NCBI GenBank assembly: GCA_028287035.1
Contig: JAQBQL010000243.1
Location: forward strand, 124,001-188,000
DNA length: 64,000 nucleotides
Source of the DNA: Labilithrix sp.
GTDB taxonomy: Bacteria > Myxococcota > Polyangia > Polyangiales > Polyangiaceae
Direction: 5' to 3'
Shown here in pieces: positions 8,018 to 16,415 of the stretch. Position numbers and translations under genes: made by a program. The notes beneath the pieces were generated by a model. That model ran no database searches, was not told the origin of the DNA, and saw only the letters and a program-made list of their open reading frames with translations. Within the stretch, counting starts at the first letter, position 1. Each line of letters starts with the position of its first letter.

Positions 8018-10336
8018 ATGGCGACCAAGTCCTTCCGCGTCTACTTCGTCTCGCACGCGAGCGGCTTGAAGAGCGGCATCCTGATGCGCGCGAAGAACCG
8101 ACTCGTGGATCTTCCCCCGCCCACCGCGATCGGATCGTCCGAGGAGGACGTGTACCGGCAGCTCGAGGTGCTGGTGGTCGGCCTGGAAGTGTCCGGCGAC
8201 GATACCCACGAACGCTACCTGTGGGAGGAGTCGTTCGACACCCAGGAGGTCTCGTTCGACGTGCACCCACAGACGTCCGTCGAGAAGCGGATCGTGATCG
8301 GCGCGAAGAAGATTCCGCTCCGCATGACCTACGTCCACGCAAAGCTGGCGTCCGGCGGGCATCGCATCATGCTCCCGCGCTTCGGCTGGGGATTCATCGT
8401 CGAGGAGCTCGGTGTCGCGAAGAGCGTGCTCGGCAACGCGCTCTCCACGGCGCTCCTCGGCGAGAACCCGCGCGACATCTACGAGTTCCGGCGAGAGGGC
8501 GAGGAGTACGTGCGCGAGTGGAGCCCGCGCACGTTGACCCGCGGGACCAAGGGGGACGAGGACGAGGAGGCGAAGGCGCATCGCCCCACTCTCGATTCGG
8601 TGGCGGTAGATCTCGTCGACAAGGCGGCGCGCGGCAAGCTCCCGTTCGTGGTGGGAGACTCTCTCGAGCTCGAACGCGCGAAGTCGCTCGTCGGTCGCGA
8701 TCCCCCGCCTTCGATCCTCCTCGTGGGAGGCCCGGGCGTCGGCAAATCCACGTGGGTGCGGCGTCTCGCGCGGCAGCTGTTGCTCCGCCAGCGCGAGGCG
8801 GGCAGCGCCGAGAAGGCCAGCCTTGTTCCTCGAATCTGGTCGACGTCCTCCGATCGGATCCTCGCGGGCATGACCTACCTCGGCATGTGGCAGAAGCGTT
8901 GCCTCGATCTCGCCGCGGAGCTCTCGCACGAGGGTGACTGGCTCTACGTCGACCGGCTGGTGCCCATCCTGGAGCCACAGTCCGACGGCAGCTCCATCGC
9001 TGACGTGCTCGGCCCCTCCATTCTCGCCGGCGATATCGCCTTGATCGCGGAATGCACGGAAGAGGAGCTGGAACGCTGCCAGCGCCGCTTCGCCACGCTG
9101 GTCTCCACGTTCCACACGGTGCGCCTCGATGAGCCCCCCTCACATCGGATGCCCGAGCTGCTCGCGCTGTACCAGGCGCGCAAGGGTGGACCCTCCATTC
9201 ACCCCGCAGGGCTGAAGCGACTGGTCGTCCATCTCGCGAGCTTTCAGAAGGACCAGCGCTTCCCGGGCAAGGGCTTCCGCTTCCTCGACTGGCTGGCGGC
9301 CTCTGCGGAGGCTGCGCCCCCTGCGGCGGGTCAGTCCGCGCCTCCGCCGCGGCGCCAGCTCTATCCCGCCGACGTCTCGCGGGCGTACGCGCGCTTCTCG
9401 GGTCTGCCGCTCGAGATCCTGTCCGACGAGGCGATCACCGCGCCGGATGCGTTGGTCGCGGCGCTGAGGAAAGGCGTGATCGGACAAGACGACGCGTGCC
9501 GAACCGCAGCGCGCGTCCTCGCGCGTCTCAAGGCAGGTCTCGTCGATCCCGAGAAGCCGGCCGGCACGTTGCTCTTCGTGGGTCCGACGGGAGTTGGCAA
9601 GACCGAGCTCGCCAAGCAGCTCGCGCGTTTCCTCTTCCATGACGAGGCGCGGATGATCCGCGTCGACATGAGCGAGTACATGCTGCCCGGCTCGGCGCAG
9701 CGTCTCTTGTGGGCTGCCGAAGGGACGGAGAGCCTGGCGCAGCGGGTCCGTGCGCAGCCGCTGAGCGTCGTACTCTTCGACGAGGTCGAGAAGGCGCATC
9801 CCGAGGTCTTCGACCTGCTCCTCGGTGTGCTCGGCGAAGGCCGCCTCACCGACTCGTTCGGGCGACTCGTGGACTTCCGGATGACGATCCTCGTCATGAC
9901 CTCGAACCTGGGCGTCACCGAGACGCGCTCGGTCGGCTTCGAGGAAGGCGGCGGCGACGACTTCGTGCGCCGCGTCCGCGAGCACTTCCGTCCCGAGCTC
10001 TTCAACCGCATCGATCACGTGATCCCCTTCCGGCGGCTCTCCCCGGCCGACGTGCACGCCATCGTGTCGCTCGAGCTCGACAAGATTCGCAAGCGGACCG
10101 GCCTGGTGCGAAAGAACCTGGAGCTGCGCGTGGAGCCCGCCGCGCGCGACCGCCTCGCGGAGCTGGGCTGGCACCCGACACGCGGAGCGCGTCCACTGAA
10201 GCGCGTCCTCGAGGAGCGCGTGGTGGCACCGCTCGCCGCGCTGCTCGCGGCCGACCCGACCATCCGGGATCGCGTGGTGGTGGTGAGCGTGAACCCCCAC
10301 GGAGCCATCGACGTCCGTGCGTCACCGACAGCGTGA
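8018..10336 (+). CDS. Double-AAA+ (Clp/Hsp100-like) ATPase, third paralogue, short form
   Basis: 772 residues from ATG 8018. The N-domain (1-190) is again distinct. D1 has Walker A GGPGVGKS (237) and a strongly degraded Walker B (YVDRL, D312-R313). D2 is canonical in its ATPase motifs: GPTGVGKT (522), LFDEVEKAH (D588-E589), FRPELFNRID and GARPLKR. Its pore segment (RLLWAAEGTESLAQR) lacks the Tyr loop. The protein stops after D2 and has no release-factor-like tail, unlike its two neighbours. Last gene of the trio; an oppositely oriented oxidoreductase follows after 89 bases. The three may build a hetero-oligomeric ring; that is inference. Confidence 0.93.
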   Translation: MATKSFRVYFVSHASGLKSGILMRAKNRLVDLPPPTAIGSSEEDVYRQLEVLVVGLEVSGDDTHERYLWEESFDTQEVSFDVHPQTSVEKRIVIGAKKIPLRMTYVHAKLASGGHRIMLPRFGWGFIVEELGVAKSVLGNALSTALLGENPRDIYEFRREGEEYVREWSPRTLTRGTKGDEDEEAKAHRPTLDSVAVDLVDKAARGKLPFVVGDSLELERAKSLVGRDPPPSILLVGGPGVGKSTWVRRLARQLLLRQREAGSAEKASLVPRIWSTSSDRILAGMTYLGMWQKRCLDLAAELSHEGDWLYVDRLVPILEPQSDGSSIADVLGPSILAGDIALIAECTEEELERCQRRFATLVSTFHTVRLDEPPSHRMPELLALYQARKGGPSIHPAGLKRLVVHLASFQKDQRFPGKGFRFLDWLAASAEAAPPAAGQSAPPPRRQLYPADVSRAYARFSGLPLEILSDEAITAPDALVAALRKGVIGQDDACRTAARVLARLKAGLVDPEKPAGTLLFVGPTGVGKTELAKQLARFLFHDEARMIRVDMSEYMLPGSAQRLLWAAEGTESLAQRVRAQPLSVVLFDEVEKAHPEVFDLLLGVLGEGRLTDSFGRLVDFRMTILVMTSNLGVTETRSVGFEEGGGDDFVRRVREHFRPELFNRIDHVIPFRRLSPADVHAIVSLELDKIRKRTGLVRKNLELRVEPAARDRLAELGWHPTRGARPLKRVLEERVVAPLAALLAADPTIRDRVVVVSVNPHGAIDVRASPTA

Positions 10337-10425
10337 ACAGACCAAGCTCGACCTCCGCCCCGTCACGGCGATGCTCTTCGAAGTGGTGGTGCTCGCCAAC
10401 AAAAGGCCGCCGACGGGCCCCACCC

Positions 10426-12042
10426 TCACGCCGGATACAGCGCGGCCATGCGCTCGATCACGCGCTCGCCATCCATTGCCGCCGACACGATCCCTCCGGC
10501 GTAGCCCGCGCCTTCGCCGCACGGGAACAGGCCACGGACCGACGGGTGCTCGAGCGTCGTCTCGTCGCGCGGGATCCGCACCGGGGACGACGTGCGGGTC
10601 TCGACCCCGATCACCACCGCCTCGTTGGTCCAGTAACCCTTCATGCGCTTGCCGAAGACACGGAGCGCCTGCTGGAGGCGCGTCCGGATCTCCTCGGGGA
10701 GCACCTGATCCACGCGCGCCGAGATCAGGCCCGGAGGGTAGCTCGACGCCGGCAGGTCGGCCGAGAGCCGGCCTTCGCAGAAATCGATGAGCCGCTGCCC
10801 CGGCGCCACCTGGCCTCCGCCCCCGGCCTCCCAGGCGGCGCGCTCCACGGCACGCTGGTACGCGACACCGGAGAGCGGCGCGCCGTCGCCCTGCGGACCA
10901 CGGACCTCGACCACGACACCCGAGTTCGCGAGCGGGTTGTTGCGCTTGCTGGGACTCCAGCCATTGGTCACGATCTCGCCGGGCGCGGTGGCGCACGGCG
11001 CGACGATCCCGCCCGGGCACATGCAGAACGTGTAGACGCCGAGCCCGTCGATCTGCACGACCTCGGAATAGCTGGCCGGCGGCAGGTACTCGCTGCGCTC
11101 GGGCGAGCGGTAGCGCATCGCGTCCACGATGCTCTGGGCGTGCTCGACGCGAACGCCGACGGCGAAGTCCTTGCGCTCGATGCCGATGTTCTGGGCGGCC
11201 AGCAGCTCGAAGACGTCGCGCGCGGAGTGGCCGGTGGCGAGCACCACGCGCGTGGTGTCGACGGTCGTGCCGTCGTACAGGCTCACGCCGCGCACTTGCT
11301 CGCCGTCGACGACGAGGCCCGTGACGCGGGCCCCGAAGCGCACCTCCCCGCCCGCGCGCAGGATGCCCTCGCGCATGGCGGTGATGATCTCGGGCAGCTT
11401 GTTGGTGCCGATGTGCGGATGCGCGTCGATCAGGATGTCGGGGCTGGCGCCATAGGCCACGAAGGTCTCGAGGATGCGGGCGATGTCCTCGCGCTTGCCG
11501 CTCCGCGTGTAGAGCTTGCCATCGCTGTACGTCCCGGCACCGCCCTCGCCGAAGCAATAGTTGCTATCCGGATTGACCTCGCCACGCTGGGTGATGGCTG
11601 CGAGATCGAGGCGACGCGCGCGCACGTCCTTCCCGCGCTCGAGCACCACGGGACGAAGGCCGAGCTCGATGGCGCGGAGGGCGGCGAAGAGCCCGGCAGG
11701 GCCGGCGCCCACGATGACGACCGGCTCCTTCTTGCCGACATGGCGGAGCTCGGGCGGCACCGTGACCGGAGGCTCGAACGGGCCGTCGGTCGACAGCTCG
11801 ACGCGGAGCTGCATGCGCGGGCCGCGGCCACGAGCGTCGACCGAGCGCTTCACGATGCGGAAGCCGTGGACGTCCGCGAGCGGGATCTTTGCCTCGCGAG
11901 CCGCCGCGAACCGCACTTCCGACTCGTCGGCGGCCTTGCGGGGCGACATGAGCACGTCCACCGTGGTGATCGAACCGGTGGCGGGAACGCGCCGTTTCGG
12001 ATCGCTCTTCACGCTCTCGCGGTACCCGGACTTGCGACGCAT
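10426..12042 (-). CDS. FAD-dependent oxidoreductase (COG2509-like)
   Basis: 538 residues from ATG 12042; the frame continues upstream through the divergent gene, so this start is the most economical. An N-terminal basic/alpha-beta segment (about 25-90) is typical of the family, then the dinucleotide motif VGAGPAGLFAALRA (111-124) and a Gly-rich FAD signature, FGEGGAGTYSDGKL. A second set near the C-terminus reads FPCGEGAGYAGGIVSAAMDG, as in NAD(FAD)-utilising dehydrogenases. The family is large, cytosolic and mostly unassigned in substrate. It ends tail to tail with the third AAA+ gene and starts 24 bases from the divergent small gene, so promoters overlap. The fold call is firm; the reaction is unknown. 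Confidence 0.88.
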   Translation of the reverse strand: MRRKSGYRESVKSDPKRRVPATGSITTVDVLMSPRKAADESEVRFAAAREAKIPLADVHGFRIVKRSVDARGRGPRMQLRVELSTDGPFEPPVTVPPELRHVGKKEPVVIVGAGPAGLFAALRAIELGLRPVVLERGKDVRARRLDLAAITQRGEVNPDSNYCFGEGGAGTYSDGKLYTRSGKREDIARILETFVAYGASPDILIDAHPHIGTNKLPEIITAMREGILRAGGEVRFGARVTGLVVDGEQVRGVSLYDGTTVDTTRVVLATGHSARDVFELLAAQNIGIERKDFAVGVRVEHAQSIVDAMRYRSPERSEYLPPASYSEVVQIDGLGVYTFCMCPGGIVAPCATAPGEIVTNGWSPSKRNNPLANSGVVVEVRGPQGDGAPLSGVAYQRAVERAAWEAGGGGQVAPGQRLIDFCEGRLSADLPASSYPPGLISARVDQVLPEEIRTRLQQALRVFGKRMKGYWTNEAVVIGVETRTSSPVRIPRDETTLEHPSVRGLFPCGEGAGYAGGIVSAAMDGERVIERMAALYPA

Positions 12043-12066
12043 GCGGACTTCTACGACAATTCGCCC

Positions 12067-12621
12067 GTGGACACGAACCGTATCCCTTGTTGCCTGGATC
12101 TCGCGCGCCGGGCGCCGTGCGGCACGCGCTGGGAAGCCCTCCGGAAGTGGGCCTGCGCCACCACCGGAAAGGCGGTCCGGGTGGTCACGCTCTCGGGCAC
12201 GGCGCAGGGTAACGCCCCCTTCTTCGCGCAGCCGGTCGGGTACGACGGCCGCGCTTTCCATCTCGGCTTCGATCACGGCTGCGACACCGAAAAGCTCCTC
12301 CACGACGTCTGCCACTGGCTGGTCGCGCCGAAGGAGCGGCGCAGCCGCATGAACTTCGGCCTCGGCCCCGGCCCCACGACGATCACCGATGCGGAGAGCG
12401 ACAACGAGGAGGTCACGGTCATGCTCCTCGAGGGGCTCCTCGCTCCCGTTTTCCGTCTTTCACCAGGCAAGATCGCGAAGCCCGACTACAACGTCGCCGA
12501 CCGCCGCAACGTCGACTGGGACGCCTGCGAAGCCCGGGCACGCGCCATCTTCGACGCGGTCCGCGAGGGCATCCCGGCCGAGGAGGCGCCTGCGCAGCGC
12601 GTGAAGAGCGCGTCCGCCTAG
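12067..12621 (+). CDS. Small HDxxH protein, possible EpmC-like metal protein
   Basis: 184 residues from GTG 12067, the first plausible start after the divergent oxidoreductase start. A motif LLHDVCHWLVAPKERR holds H79-D80-x-x-H83. It resembles the HExxH-type site followed by HW and an RR pair in EpmC (YfcM), the elongation factor P hydroxylase, with Asp in place of Glu. The rest (FGLGPG after the motif, C-terminal YNVADRRNVDWD) is not diagnostic. Four Cys lie in the first 35 residues and may bind metal. The EpmC link is inference from one motif; an uncharacterised myxobacterial family is equally likely. Confidence 0.65.
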   Translation: MDTNRIPCCLDLARRAPCGTRWEALRKWACATTGKAVRVVTLSGTAQGNAPFFAQPVGYDGRAFHLGFDHGCDTEKLLHDVCHWLVAPKERRSRMNFGLGPGPTTITDAESDNEEVTVMLLEGLLAPVFRLSPGKIAKPDYNVADRRNVDWDACEARARAIFDAVREGIPAEEAPAQRVKSASA

Positions 12622-12870
12622 CGCCGCCGCCCCGCTCCCTCGGCCTTGCAGCTCGCGGCGATCGACTTTCGCGCCGCCTCGAGCATCTCGTTCGCCAGCG
12701 CGGGGTCCGCGTTTGTGACAGCTCGTGACACCGCGATGGCGCCGATCTCTGCCGCGATCGCAGCGACCGCGAGCCGGCGCCTCTTCGAGGCCGCGCCCAC
12801 CTCGTCGAGTGACGTGACGAGCGTCGTCACGAGCTCCTCGAAGGTTGTCGCGCGCCTCGGTCGAGAGCAG
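12618..12870 (-). pseudogene. TetR-family C-terminal remnant
   Basis: The minus frame ending at 12618 reads a helical stretch (TTFEELVTTLVTSLDEVG, then RRRLAVAAIAAEIGAIAVSRAV and ADPALANEMLEAARKS) that looks like the ligand-binding C-terminal helices of a TetR/AcrR regulator. There is no helix-turn-helix part and no good start. Upstream bases (12871-12960) read sensibly only in other frames. It overlaps the stop of the preceding gene by 4 bases. A decayed regulator is the simplest explanation, but the family call rests on pattern only. Confidence 0.4.
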
Positions 12871-13100
12871 GACGGCCAGGTGATCGTCGACCGACCGGTG
12901 CCGCTCCTCCGCCCATGCGCGTGCCCAGACCATGTTGCTGTCGAATCCGAAGGAGAAGGCGGAAAGAGAAAGAAGCCAGTTGAGCGGAGACGCTAAGCGG
13001 GCTTCCAGTTCGTCCGCTTCGCCCTCGTGACCATCGTGAGCCTCGCGTGCGGGGGCGTGTGCGCGCTCCTCGTGGCACGCTGGATCAGCGAACGAAGGAA
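12871..13100. other. Non-coding or decayed stretch
   Basis: I see no intact gene here. Minus-frame pieces (for example DSNMVWARAWAEERH near 12900-12950) look like broken coding sequence. From about 12965 the plus strand repeats, with changes, the tRNA-Gly terminator region (GAGAAAGAAGCC, then GTTGAGCG and ACGCT), but it lacks the T run. Confidence 0.4.
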
Positions 13101-13301
13101 ATGCACCTCGCGCGTTACCGGCAGGGCGAGCTCGTAGTCACCCGGAAGGGCGAGTCGGTCACCGACACGTCGCCATCGCTCCCCTTGGTCTTCGGGGTGG
13201 GAGGCGTCGGCGCCCTCGTCGTCCTCGCCGGAGCAGCCGCCCTTGTCTCTTTGCGAGACAGCACGTACGCGCGTGGCCTCAGGAACCTCGGGGGCGTGTG
13301 A
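13101..13301 (+). CDS. Possible small membrane protein
   Basis: 66 residues from ATG 13101. The N-terminal half is polar and basic. Residues about 30-54 form one hydrophobic helix rich in Gly, Val, Ala and Leu (LVFGVGGVGALVVLAGAAAL), then a short basic tail. No family is recognised and no strong ribosome site is visible. It lies in a poorly coding region, so it may be chance; the clean transmembrane helix is the only argument in its favour. Confidence 0.35.
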   Translation: MHLARYRQGELVVTRKGESVTDTSPSLPLVFGVGGVGALVVLAGAAALVSLRDSTYARGLRNLGGV

Positions 13302-13446
13302 TATCGCAGGAGCGAGGGTCGAGCCCGCGCTCGTCGGTTTGGTGACCATGGTCCGACGATGAGCCCACGAAGCAGGACCGCGGCGCGGTCGACCCCCACA
13401 AGCTCGACCCTTCAGTGACGCTGTTCGAGCGCGGCGGCCCGGCGGC

Positions 13447-13722
13447 TCACTTGGTCATCGTGGCGGACGTCGGGACGGTGCCCTCGCGCATGCACATGCC
13501 ATTCGACATGAAGTTCGAGCCGCTGCACACGTAGCTCGCCGCCTGGTTGCAACCGGAGGCCTTCCAGTTGCCGTCGTTGATCTGCTCCACCTTCACCTGG
13601 TTGCTCGCGCACCCCAGATCGCTCGCAGCCTTGGTGCGAACGAGGTCGGGGGAAACGCTCGACGAGCATGCGGCGACGGTGAACAGCGAGAGCGCGGCGG
13701 CAATGACTGGCAGCTTGGACAT
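13447..13722 (-). CDS. Small Cys-containing lipoprotein
   Basis: 91 residues from ATG 13722, with a GAGGAGA ribosome site 8-9 bases upstream. The signal reads KLPVIAAALSLFTVAACSSS, with the lipobox Cys near residue 19. The mature part holds four further Cys (GCASN, SGCNQ, YVCSG, GMCMR), suggesting two disulfides in a tiny extracytoplasmic domain. It is a stand-alone gene with 215 bases before the next one. No family is recognised; short lipoproteins of this kind are common in myxobacteria. Confidence 0.8.
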   Translation of the reverse strand: MSKLPVIAAALSLFTVAACSSSVSPDLVRTKAASDLGCASNQVKVEQINDGNWKASGCNQAASYVCSGSNFMSNGMCMREGTVPTSATMTK

Positions 13723-13937
13723 GATGAAGTCTCCTCGAGAGATGGTGGAATCGGGCGAACTCGGTCGCCTACCCCTCAGAGCCCTCGCGCCGCGCGAGGT
13801 CGCAGGAAATCGTTCGCAGCTGCCAGGGGCTCGCCGACCACCGCGACGTGCCCGGAATCCCGAGTCACCCTGATCGGCGTGCGGCGGAGGGCCGGAGTGC
13901 GAGGTGGGTAGCGGCATCGTAGGATGCGGCCAGCACC

Positions 13938-14864
13938 ATGGAAGCGCGCCAGCGGCCCCTCGTTTCGGTTGTCATTCCGGCCTTCGTCACCACGTCGAAG
14001 CAGGCGGCGCTCCTCGACGAGACGCTGGCGACGGTCGATCGACAGACGTATCCTCATTATGAGGTGCTCGTCGTCGATGACGGGTCGCCGGTGGACATCG
14101 GGAGCATCGTTGCGGGTCACGCCCACACCACACGGCTCCGGCGTACCAACGGTGGCTCCGCACAAGCCCGCAACACGGGCATCGCAGCGAGCCGAGGCGA
14201 GTACTTCGTCTTCCTCGACGGCGACGATCATCTGCTACCCGAGGCGATGGAGGCCGGCGTTCGCGCCTTCGAAGACCACCCGGAGGCGGCGTTCGTCGTC
14301 GGGCGCCGGGAAGAGATGACCTTCGAGGGCGGTCCGGTGCCGTGGGGCGTCGCGTCCCTTCCGAGCGCAACGCGGCTCTATGACATCCTGCTCGGATTCG
14401 ACTGGTACATCATTCCTCCTTCCTCTGCGATGTTCACCCGCGCGGTGGTCGACGAGGTGGGTGGCTTCCGCGATCCGTGGGGCGCGGACGACCTGGACTT
14501 CTATCTGCGCGTCGCCCACGGCCGCGAAGGCTGGTGCCACGAAACGACGGTGACGCGTTACCGACGTTACAGCGCGAGCTCGTCCCGCGATGGCGAGCGC
14601 ATGTTGAACAGCATTCGCGCCGTCTACGAACGTCAGCGCCCTCTCATCGTGGGGAATCCAGCCTCCGAGGCGGCTTTCCAGAGGGGTCTCGCGCAGCTCA
14701 CGGGCATCTTCACCGACTGCCTTGCCGAGAACATGCACGACCGCGCGCGTTCGGGCCAATGGCGGAAGGCACTTCGTAGCGCGGCTCTTCTCGGCCGCGA
14801 GAGTCCCCGCCGGCTCGTCGCAGAGGTCGCCCAGCTTCTGCGCACGTCGGTCGCCAGCCGCTGA
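13938..14864 (+). CDS. Family 2 glycosyltransferase
   Basis: 308 residues from ATG 13938. GT-A fold: an N-terminal strand VSVVIPAF, the nucleotide-binding VLVVDDGSP, then GSAQARNTGIAASRGEYFVFLDGDD with the metal-binding DGDD at 94-97. The acceptor-side region (GADDLDFYLRVAHGREGW) matches the usual E/D-D-xx site. It transfers a sugar from a nucleotide donor to a surface glycan or lipid acceptor; the sugar cannot be told from sequence. It faces the UDP-galactopyranose mutase gene tail to tail 10 bases away, so galactofuranose transfer is a reasonable guess. Confidence 0.9.
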   Translation: MEARQRPLVSVVIPAFVTTSKQAALLDETLATVDRQTYPHYEVLVVDDGSPVDIGSIVAGHAHTTRLRRTNGGSAQARNTGIAASRGEYFVFLDGDDHLLPEAMEAGVRAFEDHPEAAFVVGRREEMTFEGGPVPWGVASLPSATRLYDILLGFDWYIIPPSSAMFTRAVVDEVGGFRDPWGADDLDFYLRVAHGREGWCHETTVTRYRRYSASSSRDGERMLNSIRAVYERQRPLIVGNPASEAAFQRGLAQLTGIFTDCLAENMHDRARSGQWRKALRSAALLGRESPRRLVAEVAQLLRTSVASR

Positions 14865-14874
14865 GCGCTCCCGG

Positions 14875-15969
14875 TCAGGTCGCGCGGCTGAGAAGCCGGT
14901 CCGCAAGGGTGAGTGCCTGCGCGACGACTTGATCCATGTTGTAATATTTGTAGGTGGCAAGCCGACCTACGAAGAAGGTGTTCGGCGTGGCGTCGGCGAG
15001 CTCCTTGTACTTCGCATACAAGCGCGCGTTCTCGGGCCTCGGAATCGGATAATAGGGATCGCCGAGCGCCTGCGGGAACTCGTAGACGATGCTGGTCCTG
15101 GGGTGTCGTTGGCCGGTGAGGTACTTGAACTCGGTCACCCGGGTGTAGGCGTGATCGTTCGGGTAGTTGACCACCGCGGCAGGCTGGAACGTTTCGCAGT
15201 CGTGCGTCTCGAAGCGAAAGGCGATCGAGCGGTACGGAAGCTTGCCGAATCGGTCCTCGAAGAACGCGTCGATGGGTCCCGTGTAGATGAGCTCGCGGTA
15301 GTCGATTGAACCGGCGAGCGAGCCGTGTTCCGTGTTCAACGCGATGGTGATGTTCGGGTGGTCGAGCATGCGCTCGAACATCGCGGTGTATCCCGCGGCG
15401 GGCATCGCCTGGAAGGCGTCCGTGAAGTAGCGATCATCATGGTTGCTGCGAGCCGGCACCCGCGCGGCGACTGCAGCGTCCAGCTCGGAGGGGTCGAGGC
15501 CCCACTGCTTCCGCGTGTACCCCCGGAAGAAGGTCTCGTAGAGCTCGCGGCCGACCTTCGAAACGACGGCGTCTTCGCTCGTTCTTGGATGAGCAACCGC
15601 GACGGCGCGGGCGGCGTAAAAGGCGTCGATGGTCGACGTGTCGAGCTTCAGGCCATAGAGCTCGTTGACCGTATCGATGTTGATCGGGAACGGCAGCAGC
15701 TTGTCCCCGATCCGGGCACGCACCCGATGCTCGTACGGGCGCCAAGCCGTGAACGCGGAGAGGTACTCGAAGACGCGAGCGGACGCGGTGTGGAAGATAT
15801 GCGGTCCGTACGCATGCACGAGCACACCGGCTTCGTCGGCATGGTCGTACGCGTTGCCGCCCACGTGCCCACGTCGGTCGCAGATCAGGACGCGCTTTCC
15901 CGCGGACGCAAGCCGCTCCGCGCAAACGCTCCCTGCGAACCCCGCTCCGACGATCAGGAAGTCGTACAC
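14875..15969 (-). CDS. glf: UDP-galactopyranose mutase
   Basis: 364 residues from GTG 15969, with AGGAG about 11 bases upstream; this start places the FAD motif at the very N-terminus as in other mutases of about 370 residues. Motifs: VGAGFAGSVCAERLA (7-21), the flavin-contacting GHVGGNAYD, YGPHIFHT, RGYTRKQWG and a C-terminal GRLATYKYYNMDQ. It interconverts UDP-galactopyranose and UDP-galactofuranose in the cytosol with reduced FAD, feeding galactofuranose-containing surface glycans. The convergent GT2 gene is the likely partner. Identification is firm. Confidence 0.95.
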   Translation of the reverse strand: MYDFLIVGAGFAGSVCAERLASAGKRVLICDRRGHVGGNAYDHADEAGVLVHAYGPHIFHTASARVFEYLSAFTAWRPYEHRVRARIGDKLLPFPINIDTVNELYGLKLDTSTIDAFYAARAVAVAHPRTSEDAVVSKVGRELYETFFRGYTRKQWGLDPSELDAAVAARVPARSNHDDRYFTDAFQAMPAAGYTAMFERMLDHPNITIALNTEHGSLAGSIDYRELIYTGPIDAFFEDRFGKLPYRSIAFRFETHDCETFQPAAVVNYPNDHAYTRVTEFKYLTGQRHPRTSIVYEFPQALGDPYYPIPRPENARLYAKYKELADATPNTFFVGRLATYKYYNMDQVVAQALTLADRLLSRAT

Positions 15970-16126
15970 CGCCTCGCGGACTCCTCGTGTGCCGAGCGCG
16001 CCTCGGCGGGCCCGAGGATGCCACGGATCGAGGCCGTCGAGGAGGGCTGACGTTGCGTCCCGCTGCCGCCTTTCGCCCGTCCGTCGACCGACCCCCGCCG
16101 CACGCTCCCGGCATCCGAGGAGCACC

Positions 16127-16408
16127 ATGAAAGCAATCTGGAAGGGCACCACGCTGGCCGAGAGCGACGATACGGTCGTCGTCGAGGGCAATCACTACTT
16201 TCCCGCGGCGTCACTCGCCCGCGACCTGGTTCGCGAGAGCGACACGCACACGACGTGCAGCTGGAAGGGCGTCGCGAGCTACTACGACGTCGTCCTCGGC
16301 GACGACGTCAACAAGGACGCGGTCTGGTACTACCCGACCCCCAAGGAAGGCGCACTCCAGGTGAAGGACCGTGTCGCGTTCTGGAAAGGGGTTGTCGTCG
16401 AGCTCTGA
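16127..16408 (+). CDS. DUF427 domain protein
   Basis: 93 residues from ATG 16127, with GAGGAG five bases upstream. The whole length matches the DUF427 family: KAIWKGTTLAESDDTVVVEG, NHYFPAASL, CSWKGVASYYDV and WYYPTPKEGA. These are small cytosolic beta-rich proteins with no settled biochemical role. It is transcribed away from glf, and its stop lies 7 bases from the convergent repeat-protein gene. The family call is firm; the function is unknown. Confidence 0.92.
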   Translation: MKAIWKGTTLAESDDTVVVEGNHYFPAASLARDLVRESDTHTTCSWKGVASYYDVVLGDDVNKDAVWYYPTPKEGALQVKDRVAFWKGVVVEL

Positions 16409-16415
16409 AGGGCGC

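Noticed and set aside
1091..10336. The three ATPases as ClpB, or as ClpV of a type VI secretion system
   Set aside because: No middle coiled coil, no aromatic D2 pore loop, different N-domains, and no secretion genes nearby.
9709..12066. A very long plus frame joining the third ATPase to the HDxxH gene
   Set aside because: Only the last 184 codons look like protein; the rest is antisense to the FAD oxidoreductase or a shifted frame of the ATPase.
15970..16191. Longer start for the UDP-galactopyranose mutase
   Set aside because: It would add about 74 Arg-rich residues overlapping the divergent DUF427 gene; GTG 15969 has a good ribosome site and family length.
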